Source: Panaeolus papilionaceus (Eukaryota > Basidiomycota > Agaricomycetes > Agaricales). Taken from it: a DNA stretch of 64,000 nt. The notes below the pieces were generated by a model. The model was not told the DNA's origin. It searched no databases and saw only the letters and a list, made by a program, of their open reading frames with translations. Both the position numbers and the translations under genes were made by a program. The DNA lies in assembly GCA_015501605.1 (NCBI GenBank), contig JADNRZ010000001.1, forward strand, positions 3,372,106 to 3,436,105. The letters run 5' to 3'. Below, in pieces: positions 11,701 through 22,989 of the stretch (the stretch's first letter is position 1; every line of letters starts with the position of its first letter).

Positions 11701-12246
11701 TCATATTCTGCGCTTGATGAACATGGGTATGCTGCTGAAATGTGTGGTTCCCACCGTTAAGAATGTTCCTGCTGTTGTGCCCAAAGATCGCTGGATGCGA
11801 ATCCGGGGTGGCTACAAGATCACAACCTCCAGTTAAGCATACAAACAGTAGCGCGATACACCACGCAAGGTAGCTCACCCGATGCATAATTAAATCCTTG
11901 AATGTGGCTGACCTGTTGTAAAGACGCTGATCCGCCGCCAAAAATCAGATTCGAGGAGCTTGCGACTGCTGTGCCCGACTCTGGGTGACCGGGTTCAGAG
12001 GAGGCCGTCAGCGTCGAGTACATGTACAAGTAGCCTGGAGAAAGCATACCATGCGATGCCTCGACTCTAGGTGGCAGAAGGTAAGGTCCACTGGCAGATA
12101 AGCGAGAGTCTGAAGCAGAACGATCACATTAAATCTAAGTTGGGGTATATTCAACTATTGCTTTCCTTACCTCTGGGTGTTGCTGGACGATACAGTGGCG
12201 ATGGACTTGTGCCCCAGAGGAGAGGTTGAGTCCGAATGGGGGGCAT
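8755..12246 (-). CDS. NACHT-domain NTPase (fungal NLR-like), copy NACHT-1, with premature TAG near C terminus
   Basis: STAND-class NTPase, presumed intracellular sensor or switch protein. Model by eye on the minus strand: exon 1 12,246-12,171 (MPPIRTQPLLWGTSPSPLY), exon 2 12,109-11,879 and exon 3 11,826-11,695 (both Ser/Pro/Gly-rich), exon 4 11,638-10,298, with later exons to 8755. Exon 4 holds the pre-NACHT signature KCHLNTRTRLL, the P-loop GSAGAGKS and the Walker B VVIDGLDECEEE. FHHASLLEFLLDPHRSEEFY closes the NACHT module. Downstream lie a helical region, a conserved block (WYHCPLS..KIFPPHVVSTME) and a last exon with IDPSTGFPID. A 23-nt GT-CAG segment (10,297-10,275) must be removed to keep frame. 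A 3-nt insertion makes an in-frame TAG at 9186-9188, truncating the tail relative to NACHT-2, -3 and -4. Confidence 0.75.
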
Positions 12247-12485
12247 TGGATGGATGAGAGCAAGAGGCAAAGAGTTGTTGACCCGTGTTCACTGATTACC
12301 TGTGTGAACATGCTTCAACAGCATGCACATCTTCACTGCATTTCTAGTTTAGAAGATCGTCACAAATCGACACAGCTCGAGCTTGTACTCGCATGTCACT
12401 GCCATTCATACTCCCCGGCGACTCAGTTAGTTGCCATCTTGCGCCTGTGGGTGATCCCACCGCAGAAGATGTTTTTTGCCCCCCC

Positions 12486-12928
12486 CCCTACAGTGAGGTT
12501 GTGGAGGTACTGAAAAAGGCGCCACCTAGGCGAACCAGCAAGAGTGATGGAGAATAGGGATAAGGATAAGAGTGGGGGGACGAGGGAAGCCGAAGACGCA
12601 GGAGAAAGCTACTGATAAGGAAATAGGGGAGAAGAAGTGCGAGCAGAGAGAGAAGAAAGATAACGAGCAAGACAGGACTGGAGGGAGAAAAAAAACGTGA
12701 CGTTGGATTGGAGGAGAAGCTGGGGATAAGGACCAGCGCTGAACCTAAACCCGAACCCCTGACCAAAGCACATATCTCCAGCCTCTTCTTCATCGACCTA
12801 ACCCCAACTGCCATCCCCACCGTGCTCAGTCTATTGTCACTGACGTCATGCAAGATACGAAATTAGGTCCCTGCGCATGTCACGGTGCTTAGGAGCACGC
12901 CTGTGCAGATTATTGAAAAGCGGAGTGC
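12486..12928 (+). pseudogene. AIR-like 5' fragment
   Basis: Begins near EVVEVLKTAPPR (12,488) and follows the Lys/Glu-rich AIR N-terminal half with stops and indels. It ends at the conserved IIEKRS block (12,908-12,925). There it is joined to internal antisense HDAC sequence. Sister fragments at 22,250 and 44,490 run to the same block but join the HDAC C-terminal end instead, so this copy has an additional deletion at the junction. Confidence 0.55.
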
Positions 12929-13340
12929 GGGTCCTTCTAACTCATCTCTACTCTGACCATCATCTTGTCCAAACCCAAGATGTTTCCCTACACTCTCCCT
13001 CGGCACATCCATCATTTGTACCGAAGGCGCATGTGTTAATTGTTCTAAATGCTCAAGTGCCGTCGTTCTACATTGAGCAAAGGAAGGGTTCAGCAACGCC
13101 TCCAACAACCAAAACCAACAATCAAAACATGTACACACCTCACAATATCCGAAGACCTCTCCCTCATACTTATTCAAAACCTCCATATGACTCTCCGCAA
13201 CCTCCAATTTGTATCCCGAGCCAACCACTCAAAATACTCATTCCACGGCAAATTCGAGTCAATATCATTCTCAATCCCTGCGCGAAACTTGTTTCCTTCT
13301 CATATTCTTTCATCTCGCGGTTCATACGCTCATACGAGGG
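12929..13340 (-). pseudogene. HDAC C-terminal fragment
   Basis: On the minus strand it reads through the HDAC exon [20 protein letters not shown] (about 12,970-13,030), then a short intron, then the exon corresponding to [19 protein letters not shown] (about 13,150-13,250). The catalytic domain is absent. It forms the 5' neighbour of AIR-3. Confidence 0.65.
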
Positions 13341-13436
13341 CTCTGACTGTTTAACTGAACGATCTTGGGATCTTGGTGACACACTTAACTTGGACGACAG
13401 ACTTCAAGCAAGCTGGATTAAAACTGAGCATATCGC

Positions 13437-16310
13437 ATGGTTACTGCTACTACGAATACGACACATCAAATCATCGACATGACTATTGCTGCTGATGGGC
13501 AGCCGGACGCTGCTTTAAACTCTACGCATACAGGGAAAGATGTGGAAGGCTCGCTTGTAGATGGCGTAGAATCAAATACGAATGCGAATGCGGGTGTTGA
13601 TCCAAATTCCAACGCTAATGGCAATACCGACGTGCAACCCAACGCCAACTCGACGTCAAATTCCAACTCCAATCCGGAACCCAAAACCTCCCCAGACGAA
13701 CCCAGTCCTAATGCCAGTTCTACATCACCACCAACGACAACAGGCGCACAAACCACAATCCACACCGAATCCTCCGAGTCACAAGTGCAAAATGGAGACA
13801 GTGGAATGAAAGTAGCTCTGAGGTGGTGGACGTTGTGAAAACATCGCGCCGAGAGAGGCCGTAGCCGGGAAAGTTGTTCGCGGGGAGAGAGGAGAAAGCG
13901 ACAGGGATGAGTGGTAGGGAGAAGAGTGTAGGTGGGGAGGGAGAGGAGAACGATCAGGAGAAGGGAAAGGGCGAGAAGAAGGGCACACAGAAGGAGAAGA
14001 ACGAGCAATAGAGGATTGTAGAGAAGAGAAAACCCGAGGTTGATGATGGAAAGGAAGGAGAGGTGGGATTGGAAGAACGAGAGATGAAAGCTCAAGAATG
14101 AGGGTCGGGATGATGCAACGATGGAGGGTGTTGAGGAGCAGGGGCAAGTGCAACACGACTCTGAAGATGCACAATCAGAGTAGGAAACGGTGCGAGAACG
14201 AGAAAGGGAAAATCAAAACCTCCACCTCCACCCGCACCCGTGTCATCATCTAAAAACCAAAACCAAAATCAGAAGCAAGACCTGAACAGCAGGTCACATT
14301 CCTCGACGAGCGTGAAGCCCAAGTTGAAGGGAATGACGAAAGCTGGGGAGAAGGAGAGGGTGAAGACGAAAGCTGAGGGGAAGTTGGAGAAGATGAAAGA
14401 GACGAGGGCCAAGCGAGAATCTCAATCCCAAGCACCATCTCAACCCACCCCAGCATCAGAACACACACCCAAACCCCAACAAGATACTCTAGCCTCTTCT
14501 TCATCGACCTAACCCCAACCGCCATCCCCACCGTGCTCATCGATATCACTCCCTTTGTCGATCTTGACGCACTTATGCACCGGATGTATCACGACACGAC
14601 GACACGGCGAAGTTGCTCGTCCCTGCGCATATTACGGAGCCCGGGTGCACGCCGGTGCAGGTTCTTGAGAAGCAGAAGCAGAATTTAGGGAACAGGGACG
14701 GGAGGATGGGTATGGGGAAGAGGAAATGGGTACCGAGTATTTGGACTCGGATGATGTGAGGGTGCGTTGGTTCCTCTTTCTTGTTCAATCTACTCCTCGC
14801 ATTGGTTGAACTGAACATCGGTAATACTTATACAGGGTATCACTCGCTATTTTGACGAATCGCCTGATCTGAGTGTTGCGTTGAGAGTGGGACAGTGTGT
14901 AAGAAGTGTGGTGCGGAGGATGAGCACAAGACGTCGGTGTATCCTGTGAGGATCGTGAGTGAATGGTCTTTCTCTCCTTCTCTTTCTCCCTTCTTCGTTT
15001 CTTGTGCTGTTTCGTCTACTGACGACGGTTTTCTCCACGTCTCATTCGTTGGCTTTTGTACTTGCGATTCGTTTATTGACGTCGTTTATTCATTTGCCAA
15101 CGACACTGACGCGAATCCCACTTCTTGGTGCCTAACATACAGTGCTCTCGACGAACACTCGATACGATCATGTCCCATCACCAAATTCTGTTTTATATGA
15201 GGTATGAAGGGGCATATTAACACTGTACGTATATCCTTTTCTTTGTATCATAATTTACCTTTTATTTATTGACTTGAAACATAATCGCTACAGAACTGCC
15301 TCAATTGATGCTCGGAGCGTGCTACGGGCCCAGGAGTACAATCGTTGTTTTTCATCTTTCCACAAGACTTAGGTTAGTCGTTATCGTATATATCTCCCAA
15401 TTCCCATTAGTCTAATTTATTTATTTATTGCATATTTTATCCTAATCTCTATCAACTCCTCGTACTCTCCTCAAATTCTCCCATCTTCTCAAAACATCCC
15501 CTCCCCTCACAACCTCCTCTCTCCTCACAACCGCCCCTGCACTTCACTCACCCAGAAATGTCCAACATGGTCGCGAATCTACGAGGCGCAGTGACACGCC
15601 ACCCTTGTGCGACGCCTGGAGAAGAAGGGCCTGTTGTTGGGCAAGGGCGGCGTGATGAAAAGCCCCTTCTGGGACCCTAGCTCAGAAAGCCAACACAAAA
15701 AATCAAAGTCAGCGACAAAGCCTAAGCATGTAGATGATTATGTTAATGAACAGTGGGGCAATGTGCTGGATCAGGTTGGGAAGAAGGCGACGGTGAAGGC
15801 GAGGTTGGAGTTGCAGAAACGTGAGCAGAGGGTGGATGAGCATGAGCATGAGCACGATTGGTTTGGGAGTAGGACGAAGGCGAATACGAGTGGGAGTGTG
15901 AAGGCCAACGCGGCACCCCAAGCGCCGAAGAGGTCCCCTACGGAACCCAAAAGATGCGCTTTGGGTTCTTGTTAGATGCGAAGAAGAAGGATGAGCAGGG
16001 GAGTTTGTTGGCAAGGTTGGAGGTGCCGAGTGGGAATGATTTTGCGAGGAGTGAGAAGAGGGATAGAGATAGAGATAGCGGGCGGCGGAGTGGTGGTAGA
16101 GATAATGGTGGTGGGTGAGTCGGAGAAGAGTGGAAGGGGTGGGTCTGATAAGAGTTCGAAGAGGGATAGGGATAGGGAGGGGAAGGATAAGAATCGGGAT
16201 AGGGATCGGGACAGGAGGGATACGTGGAGAGATGCGGGTAAGGATGCGGGTAGGGACGAGATGAGGAATGGGAGGAGGTATATGCGACGTTTATGCGAGG
16301 TAGTGGTTGT
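13437..16310 (+). pseudogene. AIR1/AIR2-like zinc-knuckle protein, copy AIR-3, degenerate
   Basis: The ATG at 13,437 opens MVTATTNTTHQIIDMTIAAD, a start shared with AIR-2 and AIR-7; the ORF runs to 13,838 before a frame break. Later landmarks are CKKCGAEDEHKTSV (14,899; the knuckle has lost its final Cys context), a diverged second knuckle near 15,130, and a 123-residue tail ORF (15,607-15,975). The tail ORF starts with the fusion GKGGVMKSPFWDPSSESQ and lacks the DEWCYNC knuckle exon, exactly as in AIR-1. The Arg/Asp-rich C-terminal tail (RDRDRDRRDTW) continues near 16,200. The protein cannot be made as one chain without repair, so it is called a pseudogene. Confidence 0.7.
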
Positions 16311-16905
16311 CCGCGACGTGGTGTGGTGTGCTGGTTTTTTCTTGGTGAATGTTTTATTTCGTTATTGCGCATTTCATGTATGTATAGTATGTATGTACTT
16401 GGCTGCTCACACATTTCGCATTTTACATCTTTTTTATAATTTTATTTCGTGGATTTTGATAATTTAACTTTCAACGTTTCAACTTTTACTCTTGACTCTT
16501 AACGTGACATTCTGACGTTCTGTCCTGTGTTTTAACCTTAAAACCAGTTTGTGTGTCCAACGACACTGACACCGTCAATGTAGATCTTCGATCCAGCAGG
16601 TACACAGGCACGGACATACCCGATCTGATGATGTCAACGATGTTGATAGTGGGTGGCAGCTTTAGCACTTACCATGAACCACCACCATCGTCTCAATTTG
16701 AATTGAACACATGCGTCTCGACGATCATATAAAAACTACATATACCACATTACATTGCTAGTATCAGTACTTCATACCCTGCTTCAACTTAATAATAATT
16801 CTTGGATCTTACTCAAGTTTACGCTCGGACACCGTAACTACCCCACAACCAACCTATCGGACCATCTGAACCCGTCTGAATCGGTCTACAACACAACACT
16901 ACAAA
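16311..16905 (+). promoter_or_regulatory. AIR 3' flank and AKTIP-like 5' flank
   Basis: Noncoding stretch repeated at 4.9-5.4 kb, in part at 27.2-27.6 kb, and inverted at 52.7-53.2 kb. It contains a conserved CACGGACATACCCGATCTGA block (16,611-16,630), an ATATAAAAAC box at 16,729-16,738 about 170 bp before the AKTIP ATG, and a CTCAAGTTTACGC block. Conservation between copies suggests the AKTIP promoter travelled with the gene. No transcript start can be assigned. Confidence 0.4.
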
Positions 16906-18034
16906 ATGCTTCGCCCACCACCATCTATACGGCCCTCATCCGCGCTAGCACCACAGGTTATCACTAGCACCACATCCGATGCCTCTGGGTCGGATTCTGG
17001 CTCTGCAGCGCAACGCGACAACATCCTCTTGCGCACTTGCTATCACTTGAATGTGCCCTACTGAGGAATATCAACCACTGTCCGCTTGGGATGTACGTTT
17101 TACCGTCCCCTGCTAGTTATTTTGTGTGGGATGGGGTTTTTATACGGTAAGTGGATTTGTTGGATGTCGTGGTTGTGGATTTTAGGCTGATTGCTTTCCT
17201 TCACGTCGTATTTCATTCCATATTATTCTACCATTCACGATAATTAAATTGAATGGATGAAATAAAGGGCTATTACGCCGACACTGTCTTCAAATCACAT
17301 TCCCCCAGACGTTCCCTGATCACCCACCAAGCGTCGAATTCGTAACCGAGGTCTTTCATCCCTTCGTTTCGCATGCTGGAGCGTTTAATTTGGGGTATCA
17401 TTATAAGCACTGGAGGTGAGTCTGGGTTTTTTTATTTCCGGTGATCAACATAGCTTGACAATGGCTTGATTTTACTTTAGAGCTGACGAACACCACATTA
17501 TCCACGTATAACACTGGGTCAAAACATCGTTTAAGAAAAATCTGTTGGATAGGATTCAAGAGAGTGATTGTTATAACAAGGAAGCTTTTAGGTTCGTCTC
17601 TCCCTCTCTCTCTACTCTATGTTCTCAACTCAACTCAAATCAATCAACTAACCATAATACTCATTTCTTTACCTATACTCGAAAACAGATTATACAGAGA
17701 CTCAACCTCATCATTCGCCAACCTCGCAGCATGATCTGCCCAATTGTTATCTTCGGATTCGGTGTTGTTCGACATGGATGATGGGCATCTGAAGGGGAGA
17801 GCAAGGTAGGGTGCCAGCTCTGGTTCTGGATCAGTTAGGTCGAGCCCGGGTGCTGGTAGGGCAGGGAGTGAGGGTATGAGCCGGCTGAACAGCACAGGGA
17901 GGGCAATTGGTGGCACTACAGCTGTGACGGGGACAGCAGGACCGGGACCGATGTTTGAGAGGCTGGATGTGGACGAGCTGAGAGTTGAACAGGAGAGATT
18001 GGGGGTGCGGGGTGGGTTGTGTAATTGTGAATGA
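16906..18034 (+). pseudogene. AKTIP/FTS-like UBC-fold protein, copy AKTIP-1, frameshifted
   Basis: Relative of ubiquitin-conjugating-enzyme variants. Exon 1 starts MLRPPPSIRPSSALAPQVIT; one base is lost near 17,045, so it reads into TGA after NVPY. The rest is recognisable out of frame: the GYYADTVF..PDHP exon near 17,270-17,410, the ADEHHIIHV..HWVKTSFKK exon near 17,480, and the final exon with LYRDSTSSFANLAA near 17,690. The site of the E2 catalytic Cys is occupied by non-Cys residues (VSHAGAFNLGY in the family), so even the parent should be an inactive E2 variant. The C-terminal Gly/Pro/Ser-rich tail is typical of the other copies. Confidence 0.65.
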
Positions 18035-18313
18035 GGGGTTTGTGTTTTTAAGTTGCGTTGCGCTTGTACATTTCGATGGATGGAATGGAATATACCCCAC
18101 ATTAATTTGGACTCGGAGAATTTAACTGATAGTAAAAACTTCCTTCGACTTGTATGAGTATTCGATAGCTGAGGGCTGAATATGAATCCGAAAATCGAAA
18201 TAAATACCACGTATTTTAATGGTTTACAAACGGTAACGTTCAACCATACCGATTCCATTGCAATTGCGTACTTGACCAAAGATTACCGTAAATCATTGGT
18301 AGTTTACATGCGC

Positions 18314-18517
18314 TTATTCAAATAGGGGTACGGCTCGTCCAGTGATTTCAATACATTGTAAGTATTCACGAAGATGTGTGGTCAGTCTATCCCAACGCTC
18401 AACAAAATCCGGTGACTGGCAGTACATTGACAACCAATGAAGCATATTGACATACTCTGTATATGTTATCATCTGGGTCATACCATAAGACTGCCATTTC
18501 ACAATGAGACCCCGCAT
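18314..18517 (-). CDS. Small ORF downstream of NACHT-2, unknown
   Basis: A 67-residue ORF starting immediately after the NACHT-2 stop, on the same strand. It reads MRGLIVKWQSYGMTQM and later FVERWDRLTTHLREYLQCIE. A related but frame-broken stretch (LVECWDRLRGPTT, HLREYSQCIESMDE) lies downstream of NACHT-3 near 29,010-29,170, so the segment is a duplicated piece of an unidentified gene rather than chance. No domain is recognised. It is probably the last exon or a remnant, not an independent gene. Confidence 0.3.
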   Translation of the reverse strand: MRGLIVKWQSYGMTQMITYTEYVNMLHWLSMYCQSPDFVERWDRLTTHLREYLQCIEITGRAVPLFE

Positions 18518-21500
18518 TTAATCTTTGCGAAGTGCGTACTCTTCCTCAGCCATGTCATAATAAAATTTGAAACCCATCCATCTGCTAAATATTGACCAGC
18601 TCTCCCAATCGATAGGAAGGTCCGTATTGGGGTCTATTGTTTTCTCTGCTACCTCGTATGCAGCAACACCTACCCCGACATCATCATCGCTGTTGGATTC
18701 CGTGTCACAGTTGTAAATACAATTGCTTTCAGATCCATCAACTCGACGTGATTCAGAACCGTTGCATATGAGGTACAACTGTTTACAGACAGTCAGCGTC
18801 CTCAATAATGGAATCAGCTTGAGCAGTAGCAAAAACACGTACGCGTACATAGTCGTGGAGGTAAGTGAGGTTGTATCTAAAACTTCGGGGTCTAGATTTA
18901 TCGATAAAGTAAGGTGGGGCAGAAAACCAGCGGGGCAGTATACAAGGACTTGGTTCACGTGAAAAAGAGTGCCATAATTCCTTTTGAGACTCAGATCCAG
19001 GATAGGGAAAGTCGAAGGGGAATGTTGTGTCCTCCATTGTTGAAACAACATCAGGTGGAAAAATCTTTCGGGATGTTTCTTCCAAAGCTGAGACTATATC
19101 AGCTGAAAGGGGGCAGTGGTACCATATAAATTCGCTAACATGGCCTAAGAGGACACCTGTCAAGAGTGCACACCAATTCTCGCCTCCTGTCCGCTTTAGG
19201 TGGTCAATAACGGCTTGGTGTTCAAAAATTAATTGGGAAGAACTGGGATCTTCCAATGCATCAAACCTACACAGGTGACAGCCCATTGGGGCTGTAGCAT
19301 CAGTGATAAAACAATGATACCGAATGTGATTAAAATACCAACATTGAGTTAAGATGCCTGATACTGAATACAGCCGCAGCAGTTGCCAGGGCAGGCTGCC
19401 ATCGGGTCCTTGCATTCTGTCTCAATTTTTTGATCTCCAGTGCTTCCTTCTCTGAAGCTGGCAGATATTTGTCAAGGAGATCCAAGAATTCGCGCCATTG
19501 GTCGTCCCTGTAATTTTTCAGAAAGAACTGGTGCTTCTTCAAGGAAAAGAAGTGGCGTATGTTGACTCCTGTGTCATGTTGGATGCACGCTTTGAGATGC
19601 CAATCAACCAATTTAAAAGGATAGTCACAATAAAAGTCAGAGTTAGGTGTGGTCATAGTTGGGAATATTTCTGCCTGATACATAACGAGTAGTTCCAGCG
19701 GAAGCTGCGCACTTTCAAATTCCTGGCGAATTCGGACTGGCATTGTTGCCACTGCTGGTGCGAAAACGGACCATAAATCCCGGTCGATGATGTCAGCTGG
19801 ATTGCTGAATCGGTGGTAGCATAGCCGCCAAAGCACCATATAAAGCATCAGGCTGTGCAAGGTGTCCCACCGGGTAAGTTGCTCGACCACTTGGTCCCTG
19901 GAGGAAGGCTGGCAAGATGCTCGAGTTTGAAGTAGGATCAAGAAACAATAGATGATATATTGTTCATCTGCCACAGCTAGACCTGGTTCTGCTGTTGTGA
20001 TATAAAGTATGCTCAGTCGCCTCTCCGTGGAAAAGAAAATGACAGACTCACCACGCAGGTGTTGTAATGTTGTTTCACAAAGCTTCTGGTCGAAGCTCGG
20101 GATATCAACATAGAATTCCTCCGATCGATGTGGGTCTAACAAAAACTCAAGAAGTGACGCGTGATGAAATAAAGCTGGATAGGGTCGGTTCCTGTCTGCA
20201 TAACCCATTAATTGCATCCCATCTTCGTCACAATTCATGATGGACTGCAAATCAACAAGAAGCGTGTGGACGGAATAGGGTAAGGAGAGAAGGGTCCGGA
20301 GGTAGTCTCTGGAATCGATGTCGAGCATTTTACCCCAAAATGTGGTTGTGGTGATTCGAAAGGCCAAAATCTGGTGGACAAGCTTTGGGTGCTTGGTTTG
20401 CCGGAGAATGTGAAGATACAGCGCATCTAGATCGGCATAAGGTCGATCATCACTGGGAATGGCGTGCTTCAAAATGGCTTCCAGTCGCTCGCAGGGATGA
20501 CCACGTAGGTCCTTAATATATTTGATAATGGTGGCGGCGTAGACAAATTGGCCAGAAGCGCGCCTGATAATCCGCTGGACAAGCTCAGGTGACGGCCAGC
20601 TAGCTGGAATGAGGTATTTGAGCAGATGCGATTGCTTGATTTTGGCAGTTTCGTCGTTCATAAACACTTCGATGTCGTGGTCGCTGTCACAGTGATCCAG
20701 GAGCGAGATGGTACGTAAAAGCTGCGGGTTCTCCGACTGATTGTTGTTCATCCATGATCGAATGATCACCTCTGGCCGACTCGCTAGAAACACCGAGCAC
20801 GGGAACACGTCCTGGTAACTAACGAGCGCAGCAAGGGCCTCCAGGACTTGTATTTGCCCGGCTTCTTCCTTGCACTCGTCCAAGCCATCGATAACGATAA
20901 CCTTGGGTAGCACGCAGGCGGTACCCCCATTGTTGGCCATGTCCAGTTGTAGCGCCTTCAGGGGGTCGATAATAAGTGCGACAACTTGTTCTGTGAGGGT
21001 AAGGTCGAAGATGGATGGTCTGCTGACGATGACATGCTCTACGAAGTGCTTTAAGCCGGTGACAACTTCGGTGAGCTGGTAGGCGATGGTAGTGACGAAA
21101 CGACCCTCGTGGCCGCGATGACTATTCAGCTGCGCCGTTCTCGAGAAGAAAAAGGAAGCGGCAAGGTTCGACGCCGCTCGAAGCTCCATGGCCAAGGTCT
21201 GCGCAACGGCGGATTTTCCTGCACCTGCAGAGCCGTATAACCATAAAATTCGAGAACGACCATCCCTGGCCCAGTTCCGTGTTGTGTTCAAGAGTCCAGT
21301 CCTGGTGTTTGGGTGGCATTTGGGAGGATCGTATCGATCCCTGGAGTTGTAGGCTGCTCCTGGTGACGAGTGTTCGTACAGAATTTGTATCGCTGCAGAC
21401 GTGCGTGTCAGACGTTATTCTCCCTATGTTTACATAGTAAAATTTCTCACCACCTCTCATATTGTGCGCTTGGTCGACATAGGTATTGTGCTGAAATGTG

Positions 21501-21998
21501 GGATTCCCACCGATAAACATGACTTTGCTGTTGGGACCAAAGATCGCTGGATGCGAATCCGGGGCAGGTACAAGATTACAACCTCCCTGTAAGCAGATAA
21601 AACAGTAACGCCGCGCAGGTTGCTCACCCGATTCGTAATTGGATCCTTGAACATGGCTGGCTTGTTGAAAAGGTGGATATCCGTCGCCGACAATCAGATT
21701 CGACGAGCTTGCGACTCCTATGCTCGCCTCTTGGTAATCGGATTAGGAGGAAGCTGTTAACCTCGATGATATGGACAAATAACCTGGAAAAAGTATACCA
21801 TGTGATGCTTCGACTCTAGGTGGCAGACGGTAAGGTCCACTAGCAGACGAGCGAGAGTCTGAAGCAGAACGATCACATGATTAAATCTAGGCTCGGGTAT
21901 ATTCAGCTAATGCTTTCCTTACCTTTGGGTGTTGCTGAACGACTCAGTGGCGATGGGCTTGCGCCACGGAGGAGAGGTTGAGTCCGAATGGGAGGCAT
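18518..21998 (-). CDS. NACHT-domain NTPase (fungal NLR-like), copy NACHT-2, stop codon in exon 2
   Basis: Same architecture as NACHT-1. Exon 1 starts at 21,998 (MPPIRTQPLLRGASPSPLS). Exon 2 has an in-frame TAA at 21,743-21,745, in place of a GAA codon in NACHT-1, so full-length translation from exon 1 fails. The NACHT exon is the best preserved of the four: an uninterrupted 653-codon ORF (21,291-19,330) with P-loop GSAGAGKS, Walker B VIVIDGLDECKEE and LLEFLLDPHRSEEFY. It reads straight through the place where the other copies need a 22-23-nt removal. Downstream exons retain WYHCPLSADIVSALEE, IFPPDVVSTMEDTTFPFDF and IDPNTDLPIDWESW. An N-terminally shortened protein from an internal ATG remains possible. 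Confidence 0.75.
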
Positions 21999-22249
21999 TG
22001 GGTGCAAGAGGGCAAGAGGCAAGGCGATCAGCTTGCAACATTTCGCCGATTAACTGTCAAGGGTGTGAAGATGCTTCAACAGCATGCACATCTTCACTGC
22101 ATTTCTAGTTTAGGACATTGTCACAAATCGACACAGCTGGAGCTTGTACTCACATGTCACTGCCATTCATACTGCCCGGCGACTCAGTTAGTCGCCATCC
22201 TGCGCCTGAAGGTTGATCCCACCGCAGAAAAATGTTTTTCGCCCCTCTA

Positions 22250-22985
22250 CAGCGACGTTGCAGAGGTACTGAAAACGGCCACCTAGGCGGACCAGGAAGA
22301 GTGATGGAGGATTAGGATAAGGATATAGAGCGGCGGGGCGAGGGAAAGCCTAAGATACAGGAGAAAGCTACTGATAAGGGAATAGGGAAGAAGTGCAAGC
22401 AGAAGGAGAAGACAGGCTTCACACTCGCCGACGAACAATCCGACCGGCTCTGCTGGTCTTGCCCCTGATTTTGGTGTTGGTTTTAAGATGGGGACACGGC
22501 TGTAGGTGGAGGAGGAGGTTTTGATTTATCCAGATCTTGTTCCCAGTCGCGTTCTGACCGTGCGTCCTGGAATTCCTGCTGCCTGCCATTTGCTCCTCCC
22601 CACCCTCCATCGTATCCTCGCCCACACCCCAATCCTTATCCCTAGTTTCATCCCTCATCTCTTTCCTCCAATCCAACATCGTGTTTCTATCTCTCTCCAG
22701 TCCTCTCTTGCTCGTTGCCCAAGTCGAAGGGCAAGAGACAATCTCTATCTCAGTCACGGTCCCAGCCTAAATCACCCACAGCGCTCTAAACCAGCACCGA
22801 ACGTAAACCCGAACTCCTACCCGGAGCAAATATCTCGAGCCTTTTCTTCATCGACCTATGTAACCCCCACAGCGATCCCCACCGTACTCATCAATACCAA
22901 ATCCGCTGTCACACTTGACTCGTCTATTGCCACTGACGTCATGCAAGATATGAAATTGCTGGTCTCTGCGCATTATTGAGAAGCG
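22250..22985 (+). pseudogene. AIR-like 5' fragment joined to HDAC C-terminus
   Basis: Starts around DVAEVLKTAT, runs through the Lys/Glu-rich half with many stops, then TSSTYVTPTAIPTVLI-type sequence and MKLLVSAHY (22,950), and stops at IIEKRS (about 22,975-22,985). The next bases are the antisense end of the HDAC-2 C-terminal exon. The same junction recurs at 45,247. Confidence 0.6.
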
Positions 22986-22989
22986 GAGT

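Noticed and set aside
12031..12050. A 15-nt GT..CAG segment in NACHT exon 2 (GTATGCTTTCTCCAG) as an intron
   Set aside because: Reading through it is in frame and conserved in peptide (ASHGMLSPGYLYMY) between NACHT-1 and NACHT-3, so it is coding.
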